From assembly GCA_947645965.1 (NCBI GenBank), contig CANSES010000016.1, positions 1 through 23,035 of the forward strand: a DNA stretch of 23,035 nt, in the 5' to 3' direction. Shown here in pieces: positions 13,040 through 21,112 of this stretch. The notes beneath the pieces are model-generated. The model saw only the letters and a program-made list of their open reading frames with translations, searched no databases and was not told where the DNA came from. Numbering within the stretch: the stretch's first letter is position 1; each line of letters begins with the position of its first letter. A program made the translations under genes and the position numbers. The stretch comes from an uncultured Enterorhabdus sp. GTDB taxonomy: Bacteria; Actinomycetota; Coriobacteriia; Coriobacteriales; Eggerthellaceae.

Positions 13040-13871
13040 GGGAATCACCTTTCGATCGATAGGCCAAAGCCCCGTGGCGGCCGCACACGCCGCCCGAGGC
13101 CCGGTAGGAGAAATAGCGGTCGGGATGGCACTGGGTGCACACCCCCGCCGACACGATGCGGTCCCTGTCGACCCCTGCCGATGCCAGATCGGCGGCGAGG
13201 GCCGCGGCCATAGACACGTGGCGCCCGTCGCCTTCCACACAGGCCGGGCCGAACGTGTCGCGGAACTGAGCGACCACCTCGTCGCCCACCTCGAAGCAGC
13301 AGGAACCGATATGGGGCCCGATATAGACGTTCAGGGCCGCCGGGCTCACCTGGTCGGCTTCGGCCAGCGCGCGGGCCGCCGCCGAGGCGATGCCCCCCAC
13401 GCAGCCGCGCCAGCCGGCGTGGGCCACGGCGAAGGAGCCCGAGGGCGACACGAGGATCACCGGGGTGCAGTCGGCGAAGCACAGCAGGGCCAGAGCCCCC
13501 GGCACCGTGACCAGAAAGCCGTCGGCCCCCGCCGCGGCCTCGGCGCGGGCGGCCTCCAAAGCCGTCGGGGCGCCGTCGCGCACGGTGACGATGCGGGTGC
13601 CGTGCACCTGGTTGGCCACGAGCACCTCAGCCGGTTCGGCCCCAAGGGCCCGGGCGGCGCGCGCCACGTTCTCGGCCACCGCCGCCGGGTCGTCGTTCAC
13701 GTGATTGCCCAGATTCAGCGCGCCGTAGCACCCCTCTGACACACCACCTTCCCGGCCCGTAAAAGCAACGCGCACGCCCAAGGTGCGGGCGAGCGCGTTG
13801 TCAGTGAGCACCGGGATGGCGCCCAGAAGGTCTTGTTCGAGCCGCGGCGAAGGCAGAGCGATCATGCCCAT
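13026..13871 (-). CDS. pgeF: Peptidoglycan editing factor PgeF (YfiH, formerly laccase-domain protein)
   Basis: A 281-residue cytoplasmic hydrolase of the YfiH family, known in E. coli to remove wrongly added serine from UDP-MurNAc peptides. The metal-binding signature is seen as NQVHG, CFADCTP and AHAGWRGCVGG, followed by GPHIGSCCFEVGDEV. It is directly downstream of ftsZ with a 15-base gap, as is standard in actinobacteria (ftsZ-yfiH-yggS). The ATG at 13871 is used. A second ATG two codons in is equally possible, since TAGGAG lies at the end of ftsZ. The older label polyphenol oxidase should not be used for function. Confidence 0.93.
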   Translation of the reverse strand: MGMIALPSPRLEQDLLGAIPVLTDNALARTLGVRVAFTGREGGVSEGCYGALNLGNHVNDDPAAVAENVARAARALGAEPAEVLVANQVHGTRIVTVRDGAPTALEAARAEAAAGADGFLVTVPGALALLCFADCTPVILVSPSGSFAVAHAGWRGCVGGIASAAARALAEADQVSPAALNVYIGPHIGSCCFEVGDEVVAQFRDTFGPACVEGDGRHVSMAAALAADLASAGVDRDRIVSAGVCTQCHPDRYFSYRASGGVCGRHGALAYRSKGDSLERE

Positions 13872-13886
13872 GAAACGGCCCGGCTC

Positions 13887-15011
13887 CTAGCGCGAGCGCT
13901 TCAGGAAATCGGGGATGTAGTCCTCGTCGGCGAAGCGGTTCGTGGGCGCGGGAGCGCTGAAGGTGACCGGGGCCTGCTGCACCGGCTGGGGCGCGACCGT
14001 CTCGGTGGAGGCGAACAGGTCCTTGCGGGGCGAGAAGTCCATGGAGGACTGGGACGCGCCCACCTTGAAGCCCGTGGCGATGACCGTGATGCGCACGGCG
14101 TCGCGCAGCTCCTCGTCGATGATCTGGCCGTAGATGATGTTGGCGTTATCGTCGGCGCAGGCCTCCACGGTGCGGGCCGCCTCGGACACCTCGGTGAGGG
14201 TGAGGTCGGGGCCGCCAGCGATGGAGAACAGCACGCGAGACGCACCGGCGATGGAGGACTCCAGCAGGCTGGAAGAGGTGGCCTGCTGAGCGGCGTCCAG
14301 GGCGCGGTTCTCGCCCGTGGCCACGCCGATGCCCATCATGGCCGTGCCGGCGTCCTTCATAACGGTGCGGATGTCGGCGAAGTCGAGGTTGATGAGACCG
14401 GGGATGGTGATGAGGTCGGTGACGCCCTGGATGCCCTGGCGCAGGGTGTCGTCGCAGATGCGGAAGGCGTCGATCATGGACGTCTTCTTGTCGACGATCT
14501 CGAGCAGGCGGTCGTTGGGGATCACGATGAGGGTGTCAACCTTCTGGGACAGAAGATCGATGCCCTGGTCGGCCTGGTTGCGACGGAGACGACCCTCGAA
14601 GGAGAAGGGCTTGGTGACGACGCCCACGGTAAGGGCGCCGATCTCCTCGCGGGCGATCTCGGCCACGATGGGGGCCGCACCGGTGCCGGTGCCACCGCCC
14701 TCGCCGGCGGTGACGAACACCATGTCGGCCTCGGCCAGGGCCTCGCGGATCTCCGCACGGCTCTCTTCGGCGGCCTGGCAACCCACCTGAGGATTCGCTC
14801 CGGCACCGAGGCCGCGGGTCAGCTCCTCGCCAATGTGGATGGTCTTATCCGCATCGGACATGAGAAGGGCCTGACGGTCGGTGTTGACCGCGATAAACTC
14901 CACACCGCGCACACCGGCTTCCACCATGCGGTTCACTGCATTGGTTCCGCCGCCGCCCACGCCGACGACCTTGATGACCGCCAGATGCTCTCCGCCCGGG
15001 ATATTCACCAT
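13887..15011 (-). CDS. ftsZ: Cell division protein FtsZ
   Basis: The 374-residue tubulin-like GTPase polymerises into the Z-ring at mid-cell. The GTP-binding loop [11 protein letters not shown] (19-29) and tubulin signature [14 protein letters not shown] (101-114) are intact. The Glu in the signature is usual for actinobacteria, where others have Met. The T7 catalytic loop [11 protein letters not shown] (208-218) contains the expected Asp pair. After a Pro/Gln/Ala linker (about 320-355) the last residues [11 protein letters not shown] are the conserved C-terminal peptide that binds SepF. GGAGGAA precedes the ATG. It has its own promoter in the 181-base gap after ftsQ, so it can be made in excess over the upstream genes. 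Confidence 0.98.
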   Translation of the reverse strand: MVNIPGGEHLAVIKVVGVGGGGTNAVNRMVEAGVRGVEFIAVNTDRQALLMSDADKTIHIGEELTRGLGAGANPQVGCQAAEESRAEIREALAEADMVFVTAGEGGGTGTGAAPIVAEIAREEIGALTVGVVTKPFSFEGRLRRNQADQGIDLLSQKVDTLIVIPNDRLLEIVDKKTSMIDAFRICDDTLRQGIQGVTDLITIPGLINLDFADIRTVMKDAGTAMMGIGVATGENRALDAAQQATSSSLLESSIAGASRVLFSIAGGPDLTLTEVSEAARTVEACADDNANIIYGQIIDEELRDAVRITVIATGFKVGASQSSMDFSPRKDLFASTETVAPQPVQQAPVTFSAPAPTNRFADEDYIPDFLKRSR

Positions 15012-15120
15012 TGTTGTTCCTCCACACTAGCTGCGTTTCACTGCTGCGTTTGCTCGTTCTTCGCGCGCCGTGCAGACGCGCCTTTCCCACCGCTTCTGCA
15101 AGCGGCATTTATGTGGGGAT

Positions 15121-15148
15121 ATTTTACACGATGAGGTGCCCTTTGCAA
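15121..15148 (-). promoter_or_regulatory. ftsZ promoter
   Basis: On the minus strand a -35 TTGCAA (15143-15148), a 16-base spacer and a -10 TAAAAT (15121-15126) lie about 110 bases before the ftsZ ATG. The leader has a 6-bp hairpin, CCGCTT...AAGCGG (about 15090-15105), and GGAGGAA near its end. This is the only clear internal promoter in the dcw run. Confidence 0.65.
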
Positions 15149-15192
15149 CGATAAGCGCGGCTAAAGGATTCCCCATGTCCACGAATACGACA

Positions 15193-16236
15193 TTAAACGG
15201 CGCGCCAGGTGGGGCGGTCTACCACGCGAACGTTGATGTAGGCCACCTTGCCGGGGTGCTCCTCCATGATCTTGAGGCAGATGCGCTCCTTGTCGCGGAT
15301 GTCCTCGGCGGCGCCGAAGGCGATCTCGATGCCGTTCTCCAACGTGAGCAGCGTGGAGGCGGCATCGGTGGCCGAGACGGTCTTCACCTGGTCGGCCAGA
15401 TCGGTGGACAGGCCGTCTAAGATGGCCAGGGCATTGTTCACGTTGTCGTCGGTGCAGTAGGTGCCCACCTCGGGCGCGAGGCCGAAGGGCACGTTCTTGA
15501 TGTGCAGCACGCTGGCGGCATCGGTGTAGATCTGGGGGCTGATGGACTGGCCCAGCTCGGAATCTTGGGCGGGGATCTCCATGAGCCACATGCCGTCCGA
15601 GGCGATGGCCCACATCTGGGTGGTCTTGGCATTGTCGGCCACCACCTCCACCACAGCGGCCACCTTGCGCTCGGTCACGACGATCTCCAAGGTGTTGGGG
15701 AACAGGCGGTTCACCTTCACGTCGGCCACCCAGGAATCGCGCACCACGCTGTTCTCGATGGCGGCGGTGTCCACATTCAGAAGGGTCGTGCCCTGGGGCA
15801 CGGCGGCCAGCACGGCCATCTCCTCGTTGGTCAGGTGGTCGGCCCCGGTCACCTTCACCTCTTCGATGGCGAAGGCCGACGAGAAGTACAGCCCCGCATA
15901 GGTGCCCACGCCGAGCACCACCACGACGATAACGGCCACGATGGCCTTGAAGGCCGCCGAGCGGTTCTTCTTCGCCGCCTCGCGCCGGCTGGCCTGGCGG
16001 TGCACCCGGTCCAAGTCGCCCAGGCGCACCGAGCTGACCTGCTTCGGCGTCCCGGGCCGGGCCGAGGCGCGGCCGCCCCTGGCCGTGGGCGTGCCGGGGG
16101 CCGCGCCCGCACGGCGGGCACTCGGGCGCGGGGCGCCGCCGGCGCGCCCCGGCGCCGTCGGCCGGGGGGTGGCCGAGACGGCGCGACGCGCGGCGCTCTT
16201 GTTGTAACGGGGGTTGTTCGAGCCGCGGTTAGCCAC
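15193..16236 (-). CDS. ftsQ: Cell division protein FtsQ/DivIB
   Basis: A 347-residue bitopic division protein. Residues 1-90 are cytoplasmic, basic and rich in Ala, Pro, Gly and Arg. One transmembrane helix is at about 96-118 (AFKAIVAVIVVVVLGVGTYA). Outside, the POTRA domain (about 123-192; AIEEVKVTGADHLTNEEM...PNTLEIVVTER) binds FtsL/DivIC and FtsI-type partners, and the rest is the FtsQ beta domain. The GTG start at 16236 has GGGAGC 5 bases upstream and overlaps the murB end by 8 bases. The long basic tail is far larger than the E. coli one but common in actinobacteria. It closes the upstream operon before the ftsZ promoter. Confidence 0.92.
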   Translation of the reverse strand: MANRGSNNPRYNKSAARRAVSATPRPTAPGRAGGAPRPSARRAGAAPGTPTARGGRASARPGTPKQVSSVRLGDLDRVHRQASRREAAKKNRSAAFKAIVAVIVVVVLGVGTYAGLYFSSAFAIEEVKVTGADHLTNEEMAVLAAVPQGTTLLNVDTAAIENSVVRDSWVADVKVNRLFPNTLEIVVTERKVAAVVEVVADNAKTTQMWAIASDGMWLMEIPAQDSELGQSISPQIYTDAASVLHIKNVPFGLAPEVGTYCTDDNVNNALAILDGLSTDLADQVKTVSATDAASTLLTLENGIEIAFGAAEDIRDKERICLKIMEEHPGKVAYINVRVVDRPTWRAV

Positions 16237-17161
16237 GGGCGCTCCCGTTGAAGCCTACGAGGCGCACCTCGCAGGCCAGATCCACGCCGTAGGCCTCGCG
16301 CACGCGATGGCGCACGTGCTCCATGAGGGCGCGCACATCGGTGGCCGTGGCCCCGCCGCGGTTCACGATGAAGTTGCCGTGCAGCTCGGAAATGCAGGCA
16401 CCGCCGCAGACGGTGCCCTTCAGCCCCAGTTCGTCGATGAGGCGCCCCACCGAGGCGCCCTCCGGGTTCTTGAACACCGAGCCGCAGGTGGGCTCGGCCA
16501 AAGGCTGGCTCTGCTGGCGCCGGGCCAGGTTGGCCTCCATCTTGTCGCGCACAGCGAAGGGGTCGGCCGCCTCGGCGGACAGCTCGCATTCCAAGATGAC
16601 CTCGTCGTCGGCGAAGGAACTGGTGCGGTAGCCCCAGGCGATATCGTCGCCGCGCAGGCGCGCCAGGCCGCGGCCGGGCCGATAGGTGGTCACCGACACC
16701 ACCCGCGAGCTGATCCACTCGTCCCGCGAGCCGGCGTTCATGCGCAGCGCACCGCCGAGCGTGCCCGGGGTGCCCACGGCGAACTCGAAGCCGCCCAGAT
16801 TGCGGCGGAAGGCGTCCTGCACCACCGAGGACAGCGTGGCCCCGGCGCCGGCCAGAAAGCGCCCCTCTTCGAAGCGCGTCGTGCGGAAGTCGCGGCCGAG
16901 GGCCACGGCCACGCCGGCAAAGCCCTCGTCGGCCACGAGCACGTTGGAGCCGCGGCCCACCATGAACCAGGGCACGTCCTCGGCGACGCACACGTCGATG
17001 AGCCCCGTGAGGGCCCCCACGGAGTTCACGCGCACGAAGAAGCGCGCCGGGCCGCCGATGCGATAGGTGGTGTGGCGGCTCATGGGCTCGTTGGGATAGA
17101 CGTCGCCGTCGAAGCGATCGTCCACCAGAAGTGATTGGAGCGGAGAAGCGTGACGAGCCAT
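16229..17161 (-). CDS. murB: UDP-N-acetylenolpyruvoylglucosamine reductase
   Basis: The FAD enzyme (310 aa) uses NADPH to reduce UDP-enolpyruvoyl-GlcNAc to UDP-MurNAc, in the cytoplasm. FAD-binding motifs VGRGSNVLVADEGF (68-81) and VGTPGTLGGALRMNAG (129-144) are present. Proposed active-site residues are Y178-R179 (WGYRTSSF), proton donor Ser228 in GSVFKNP, and Glu298 in CEVRLVG. It starts 6 bases after the murC stop and overlaps ftsQ. The murC-murB-ftsQ order is found in several actinobacteria and other Gram-positives. Confidence 0.95.
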   Translation of the reverse strand: MARHASPLQSLLVDDRFDGDVYPNEPMSRHTTYRIGGPARFFVRVNSVGALTGLIDVCVAEDVPWFMVGRGSNVLVADEGFAGVAVALGRDFRTTRFEEGRFLAGAGATLSSVVQDAFRRNLGGFEFAVGTPGTLGGALRMNAGSRDEWISSRVVSVTTYRPGRGLARLRGDDIAWGYRTSSFADDEVILECELSAEAADPFAVRDKMEANLARRQQSQPLAEPTCGSVFKNPEGASVGRLIDELGLKGTVCGGACISELHGNFIVNRGGATATDVRALMEHVRHRVREAYGVDLACEVRLVGFNGSARG

Positions 17162-17167
17162 GGGTTC

Positions 17168-18550
17168 CTACTGCCCCAACTCGTCGACCAGCTGCGGCGC
17201 GATGGCGGTCACGTCGCCAGCGCCCATGGTGATGATCAGATCGCCCGGCTCGGCGATCTCCAGCATGGCGGGCACCACGTCGATGCGCCGCGGCACGTAG
17301 CGCGCGCCGGCGTGCCCGTGCTCGATGACCGGGGCGAGGAAGGTCTTGCCCGACACGCCGGGCACCGGGGCCTCGCCGGCCGAGTACACGTCCATGAAGG
17401 TCACGGTGTCGGCCCCGTCGAAGGCGGTGCCGAACTCGTCGTGCATCACCTCGGTGAACAGGGCCACGCGGGAATAGCGGTGGGGCTGGAACAGCACGTG
17501 GATGCGGTTGAAGTCCAGGGCGCGGGCGGCCTGGATGGTAGCGGCGATCTCCGTGGGATGGTGGGCGTAGTCGTCCACCACGGTCACCCCGGCCGCCTCG
17601 CCGGCCAGATCGAAGCGACGGCGCACGCCGGAGAACTCCGCGAGCTTCTCGGCGGCCGCCTCCACGTCAAGGCCGAGGGCGTCGATGAGGGTGAGCACCG
17701 CGGCGCCGTTGGCCACGTTGTGCATCCCGGGATTCTGCTTGATGCGGCTTTCCACCTCGCGGCCGTCGGGCAAGCGCAGGGTGAAGGCGGTACCCACGCC
17801 CACGGGCTCGGCCGCAAGGATGCGGGCGTCGCAGCCCTCGGAAAAGCCGTAGGTGATCACCGCGCGGCCCGTGGATCGGGCCACCTCGACCAAGCGCTCA
17901 TCATCGCCGCACACCACCACGGGACCGCACTCGCGCACCCCTTCCAAGAAGGCGCGGAACTGGGCGTAGATCTCGTCGAGCCCCTCGTAGTGGTCCAGGT
18001 GGTCGGCCTCGATGTTGGTGACGATGGCCGCGGCCGGCGACAGGTAGGTGAACGACTTGTCCGACTCGTCGGCCTCCACCACGTAGTAGCGGCCAGAACC
18101 GGAATGGGCGTTGGTGCCGTAGGCGCGCACGATGCCGCCGATGAGGAAGGTGGGGTCGGCCCCCATGGCGTCCAAGGTGCTGGCCAGCATGGACGAGGTG
18201 GTGGTCTTGCCGTGGGTGCCCGCCACCGCGAGCGTGTCCAGGTTGCGGCCCAAGTGCGCCAGCATCTGGGCACGATGGCGGATGGCCAGGCCGCGCTCCT
18301 TGGCGGCGATCAGCTCGGGGTTGTTCTCCAGAATGGCCGTGGACACCACCACCATGGGATCGCCCTCGGGGATGTTGGCGCCGTCCTGGCCGATAAACAC
18401 CGTGATGCCCGCATCGCGCAGCTGCTTGGTGTAGCGGCTCTCCTTCAGATCGGAGCCGGACACGATCATGCCCTGGTCGTGGGCAACGCGCGCGATACCG
18501 CTCATGCCGACGCCGCCGACGCCGATGAAGTGAACTGTCTCTGTGCTCAT
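17168..18550 (-). CDS. murC: UDP-N-acetylmuramate--L-alanine ligase
   Basis: MurC (460 aa) adds L-Ala to UDP-MurNAc using ATP, the first amino acid of the stem peptide. The N-terminal Rossmann part begins HFIGVGGVGMSGIA (7-20). The Mur ligase P-loop is GTHGKTTT (111-118), then a UDP and Mg site with the EADESDKSF stretch, and the C-terminal domain contains the DDYAHHPTEI motif that distinguishes MurC. The ATG at 18550 is used because it starts the conserved fold at once. A TTG in frame at 18580 is possible but would extend the protein with non-conserved residues. GAGGGG is 11 bases upstream. Confidence 0.96.
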   Translation of the reverse strand: MSTETVHFIGVGGVGMSGIARVAHDQGMIVSGSDLKESRYTKQLRDAGITVFIGQDGANIPEGDPMVVVSTAILENNPELIAAKERGLAIRHRAQMLAHLGRNLDTLAVAGTHGKTTTSSMLASTLDAMGADPTFLIGGIVRAYGTNAHSGSGRYYVVEADESDKSFTYLSPAAAIVTNIEADHLDHYEGLDEIYAQFRAFLEGVRECGPVVVCGDDERLVEVARSTGRAVITYGFSEGCDARILAAEPVGVGTAFTLRLPDGREVESRIKQNPGMHNVANGAAVLTLIDALGLDVEAAAEKLAEFSGVRRRFDLAGEAAGVTVVDDYAHHPTEIAATIQAARALDFNRIHVLFQPHRYSRVALFTEVMHDEFGTAFDGADTVTFMDVYSAGEAPVPGVSGKTFLAPVIEHGHAGARYVPRRIDVVPAMLEIAEPGDLIITMGAGDVTAIAPQLVDELGQ

Positions 18551-18586
18551 GGGCAACCGTCCCCTCTGTGATGGGTTCAAACTTCG

Positions 18587-19702
18587 TTATTGTACCGTAG
18601 AGGGGCGACCCTCGGCCGCCGCCGTCACAACATCTGCCAACATCGTGGCCGCTTCCGCCGTTTTCTGGGCCCGGGCGGCCGTGGTCTGGGCCGCGCGCAC
18701 CGCCTCATCGTCGATGAGGGAGAACACGGCCTCGGAAAACGCCGGGGTGTCCAACGCGTCGTCGGGCACCATGAAGGCACAGCCGGCGTCCACGTAGGCC
18801 CGAGCGTTGGTGGTCTGATGATCCGCGGTGGCATGGGGATAGGGCACGAGCACCGCCGGGATGGCCCGGGCGGAAATCTCGGCCAGGGAGGTGGCCCCAG
18901 CGCGCGACACGATGGCGTCGGCGGCGGCCATGGTCTCCCCCATGCGGTCCTGGTACCCGAGAAGCGTCCAGCGGGCCGCCTCCTCCTCGGTCAGGGCCAA
19001 GGCCTCGGTCACGGCCTCCAGTTCCTTGGGACCGGTGATGTGCACGATGTGCAGCTGGGGACGGAACAGCAGTTCGTCTTTCAAGGCCGCCACGGCCTCG
19101 TTGATATGGCGCGCGCCCAGAGAGCCGCCGAACACGAGCAGCATGGTGTCGTCCTCGGCAAGGCCGAACAGGGCGCGGCCCGCCTCGCGGCTCGCCTCCA
19201 TCACGCTGCGGCGCACGGGATTGCCCGTCAGGTGCGTGGAGGCATCGGGCGGCAGGCAGGCCATGGAATGCTCGTAGGTCACACACACGCAGGCGGCCTT
19301 CTTGGCCAGGTACTTGTTGGCCATGCCCATGACGGAGTTCTGCTCGTGCAGCACCACGGGAATGCCCATCTTCTCGGCGGCGCGGGCCACCGGGATGGAC
19401 ACGTAGCCGCCGAAACCCACCACCACGTCGGGCTTGATCTCGCGGAACCACTGCTCGGCCTTGCGGCTGGACGCGGCGATCTTGCCGACGCCCTTCACGA
19501 GCGACAGGGGGTGCTTGCGGTTGAAGCCCGAGGCCTCGAAGGCGGTGAAGGGCACGCCGGCCGCGGGCACGAGCCGGGCCTCCACGCCCTGGGGCGTGCC
19601 GGCGAAGTGCACGTCCCAGCCGCGCTCGACAAGCTCGCTCGCCAGGGCGAGCGCGGGATTGATATGTCCGGCGGTGCCACCGCCCGAGAGAACTGCCAAC
19701 AT
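18587..19702 (-). CDS. murG: UDP-GlcNAc:lipid I GlcNAc transferase (lipid II synthesis)
   Basis: MurG (371 aa) adds GlcNAc to lipid I at the inner membrane face. The N-terminal loop SGGGTAGHINPALALA (6-21) is the MurG G-loop in its A-variant (GGTAGH instead of GGTGGH). Further landmarks are PDVVVGFGGYVSIPV, HEQNSVMGMANKYLA, the TGNPVR segment, VFGGSLGARHIN and SRAGATSLAEISA...PYPHATADHQTTNA. The ATG is preceded by AGGAGGT, which overlaps the ftsW stop (ATG 3 bases beyond it), so translation is coupled. Confidence 0.96.
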   Translation of the reverse strand: MLAVLSGGGTAGHINPALALASELVERGWDVHFAGTPQGVEARLVPAAGVPFTAFEASGFNRKHPLSLVKGVGKIAASSRKAEQWFREIKPDVVVGFGGYVSIPVARAAEKMGIPVVLHEQNSVMGMANKYLAKKAACVCVTYEHSMACLPPDASTHLTGNPVRRSVMEASREAGRALFGLAEDDTMLLVFGGSLGARHINEAVAALKDELLFRPQLHIVHITGPKELEAVTEALALTEEEAARWTLLGYQDRMGETMAAADAIVSRAGATSLAEISARAIPAVLVPYPHATADHQTTNARAYVDAGCAFMVPDDALDTPAFSEAVFSLIDDEAVRAAQTTAARAQKTAEAATMLADVVTAAAEGRPSTVQ

Positions 19703-19705
19703 GGT

Positions 19706-21109
19706 CTACCTCCTGAAAGACGCGGGCCGCGACCCGGCGCGCCCGCCCTCGCTTCTTGATCGGCTCGGACGCGAGCGGCCCGAACGACCGTCGCGGCCGC
19801 TGCGGCCCGCGCTACCGCGCCCGGCACCGCGCCCCGACGGGCGGCCGGCGCGGTCGTTGCCCCAACCTCCGTCGCGCCCGCGGTCGCGCCCGCGATCACG
19901 GCTCGGGGCGCCGCCGCGCTCCTGCTTCACCAGGCGCAGGTCGGCCCGGCGCTGCTCGTAGACGCTCGGCTCGGCGTCGGCCGCCGACACCGACAGGATG
20001 AGCCCCACTAAGATGAACGAGGCCAGCATGGACGTGCCGCCGGCCGAGATGAAGGGCAGGGGCTTGCCCGTGGTCGGGAACACCCCGATCACGCAGGCGA
20101 TGTTCAGAAACGCCTGGAACACCAGCATCACGGTGCAGCCGCCGGCCATCATGGACCCGATCTCGTCGGAGGCGCGCTCGGCGATGGACAGGCCCGCGAA
20201 CAGCACGCCGATGAACAGCGCGATCACCACCAGAGCACCGACGAGCCCCAGCTCCTCCCCGATGATGGCGAAGATGAAGTCGCTCTCGGAGGCGAATAGG
20301 TACTGGAACTTCTCGTGGGAGTTGCCCAGGCCCACACCGAACAGACCGCCCTCGGCCAGGGCGTAGAACGAGCGGATGATGTTGTAGCCGTTGCCGTAGC
20401 CGCCCTCGCCGTCGTTCCACGGATCGAGGAACACCATGCGGTCAGCGCGGTACCCCGTGCCGAACACGGCCACGAGGGCCCCGGCCACGGCTACCACGAG
20501 GCAGGCCGCGATCACGCGCTTCGACACGCCGCCCATCCACATGACGGCCAGGATGCCCACGAAGCAGATGACCGTGGTGCCCAGGTCGGACTGGGTGCGG
20601 TACATGATGCCGATGGGGATGATGATCAGCACGAAGGCGCGCAGGATGGTGGCCTTCAGCTCCACGTTGCCGCTGCGGTAGTCCACCAGCAGGCGCACGG
20701 CCACCAGGAGAAAGGCGATCTTGCAGAACTCCGAGGGCTGCATCTCCGAGCCGCCGATGGTCAGCCAACGCTGGGCGCCGTAGTGGTCGGTGCCCACGAG
20801 CCACACGGCCACGATGAGCGCCACGGCAATGGCCCACACCCCGAGCACCGCCGGCCCGATCCAAACGCGGTAGGGAATGATCTTCCACAGCACGAAGGCC
20901 GCGATCACGCCCAGAATGGAGAAGATCACCTGGCTGCGGAAGAAGGTGGTGGCCGCCGCGCCGCTCTCCAGGGCCTTCACCATGGAGGCCGAAAACACCA
21001 TCACCAGCCCGATGAGCACTAGGGCCAGCACGCAGAGAAGCAGCAGAACACGAGGCCCCTGGAGAGAGGGGCCCGGCTGCGCTGAGGTATGTCGCGAGGG
21101 GCGCGCCAC
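19706..21109 (-). CDS. ftsW: FtsW, SEDS septal peptidoglycan glycosyltransferase, with Arg/Gly-rich tail
   Basis: A multi-pass membrane enzyme (467 aa) that polymerises lipid II with FtsI at the septum. About ten hydrophobic segments lie between 20 and 376. SEDS signatures include HYGAQRWLTIGG...QPSEFCKIAF (109-131) and a proposed catalytic Asp277 in the loop ASESDFIFAIIGEELG (273-288). The PTTGKPLPFISAGGTSMLASF motif (345-364) is canonical apart from T for S. The last 67 residues (about 401-467, DNA 19709-19909) form a cytoplasmic tail with about 20 Arg, the rest mostly Gly, Ser and Asp. The start is a GTG at 21109, 3 bases after the murD stop, with no clear ribosome-binding site, so it may be coupled to murD. 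Confidence 0.95.
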   Translation of the reverse strand: MARPSRHTSAQPGPSLQGPRVLLLLCVLALVLIGLVMVFSASMVKALESGAAATTFFRSQVIFSILGVIAAFVLWKIIPYRVWIGPAVLGVWAIAVALIVAVWLVGTDHYGAQRWLTIGGSEMQPSEFCKIAFLLVAVRLLVDYRSGNVELKATILRAFVLIIIPIGIMYRTQSDLGTTVICFVGILAVMWMGGVSKRVIAACLVVAVAGALVAVFGTGYRADRMVFLDPWNDGEGGYGNGYNIIRSFYALAEGGLFGVGLGNSHEKFQYLFASESDFIFAIIGEELGLVGALVVIALFIGVLFAGLSIAERASDEIGSMMAGGCTVMLVFQAFLNIACVIGVFPTTGKPLPFISAGGTSMLASFILVGLILSVSAADAEPSVYEQRRADLRLVKQERGGAPSRDRGRDRGRDGGWGNDRAGRPSGRGAGRGSAGRSGRDGRSGRSRPSRSRSEGGRAGSRPASFRR

Positions 21110-21112
21110 AGG

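Noticed and set aside
19709..19909. Possible frameshift making the Arg-rich end of FtsW
   Set aside because: The frame runs cleanly to a stop that overlaps the murG ribosome-binding site, as expected for a real gene end. The composition is odd but regular.
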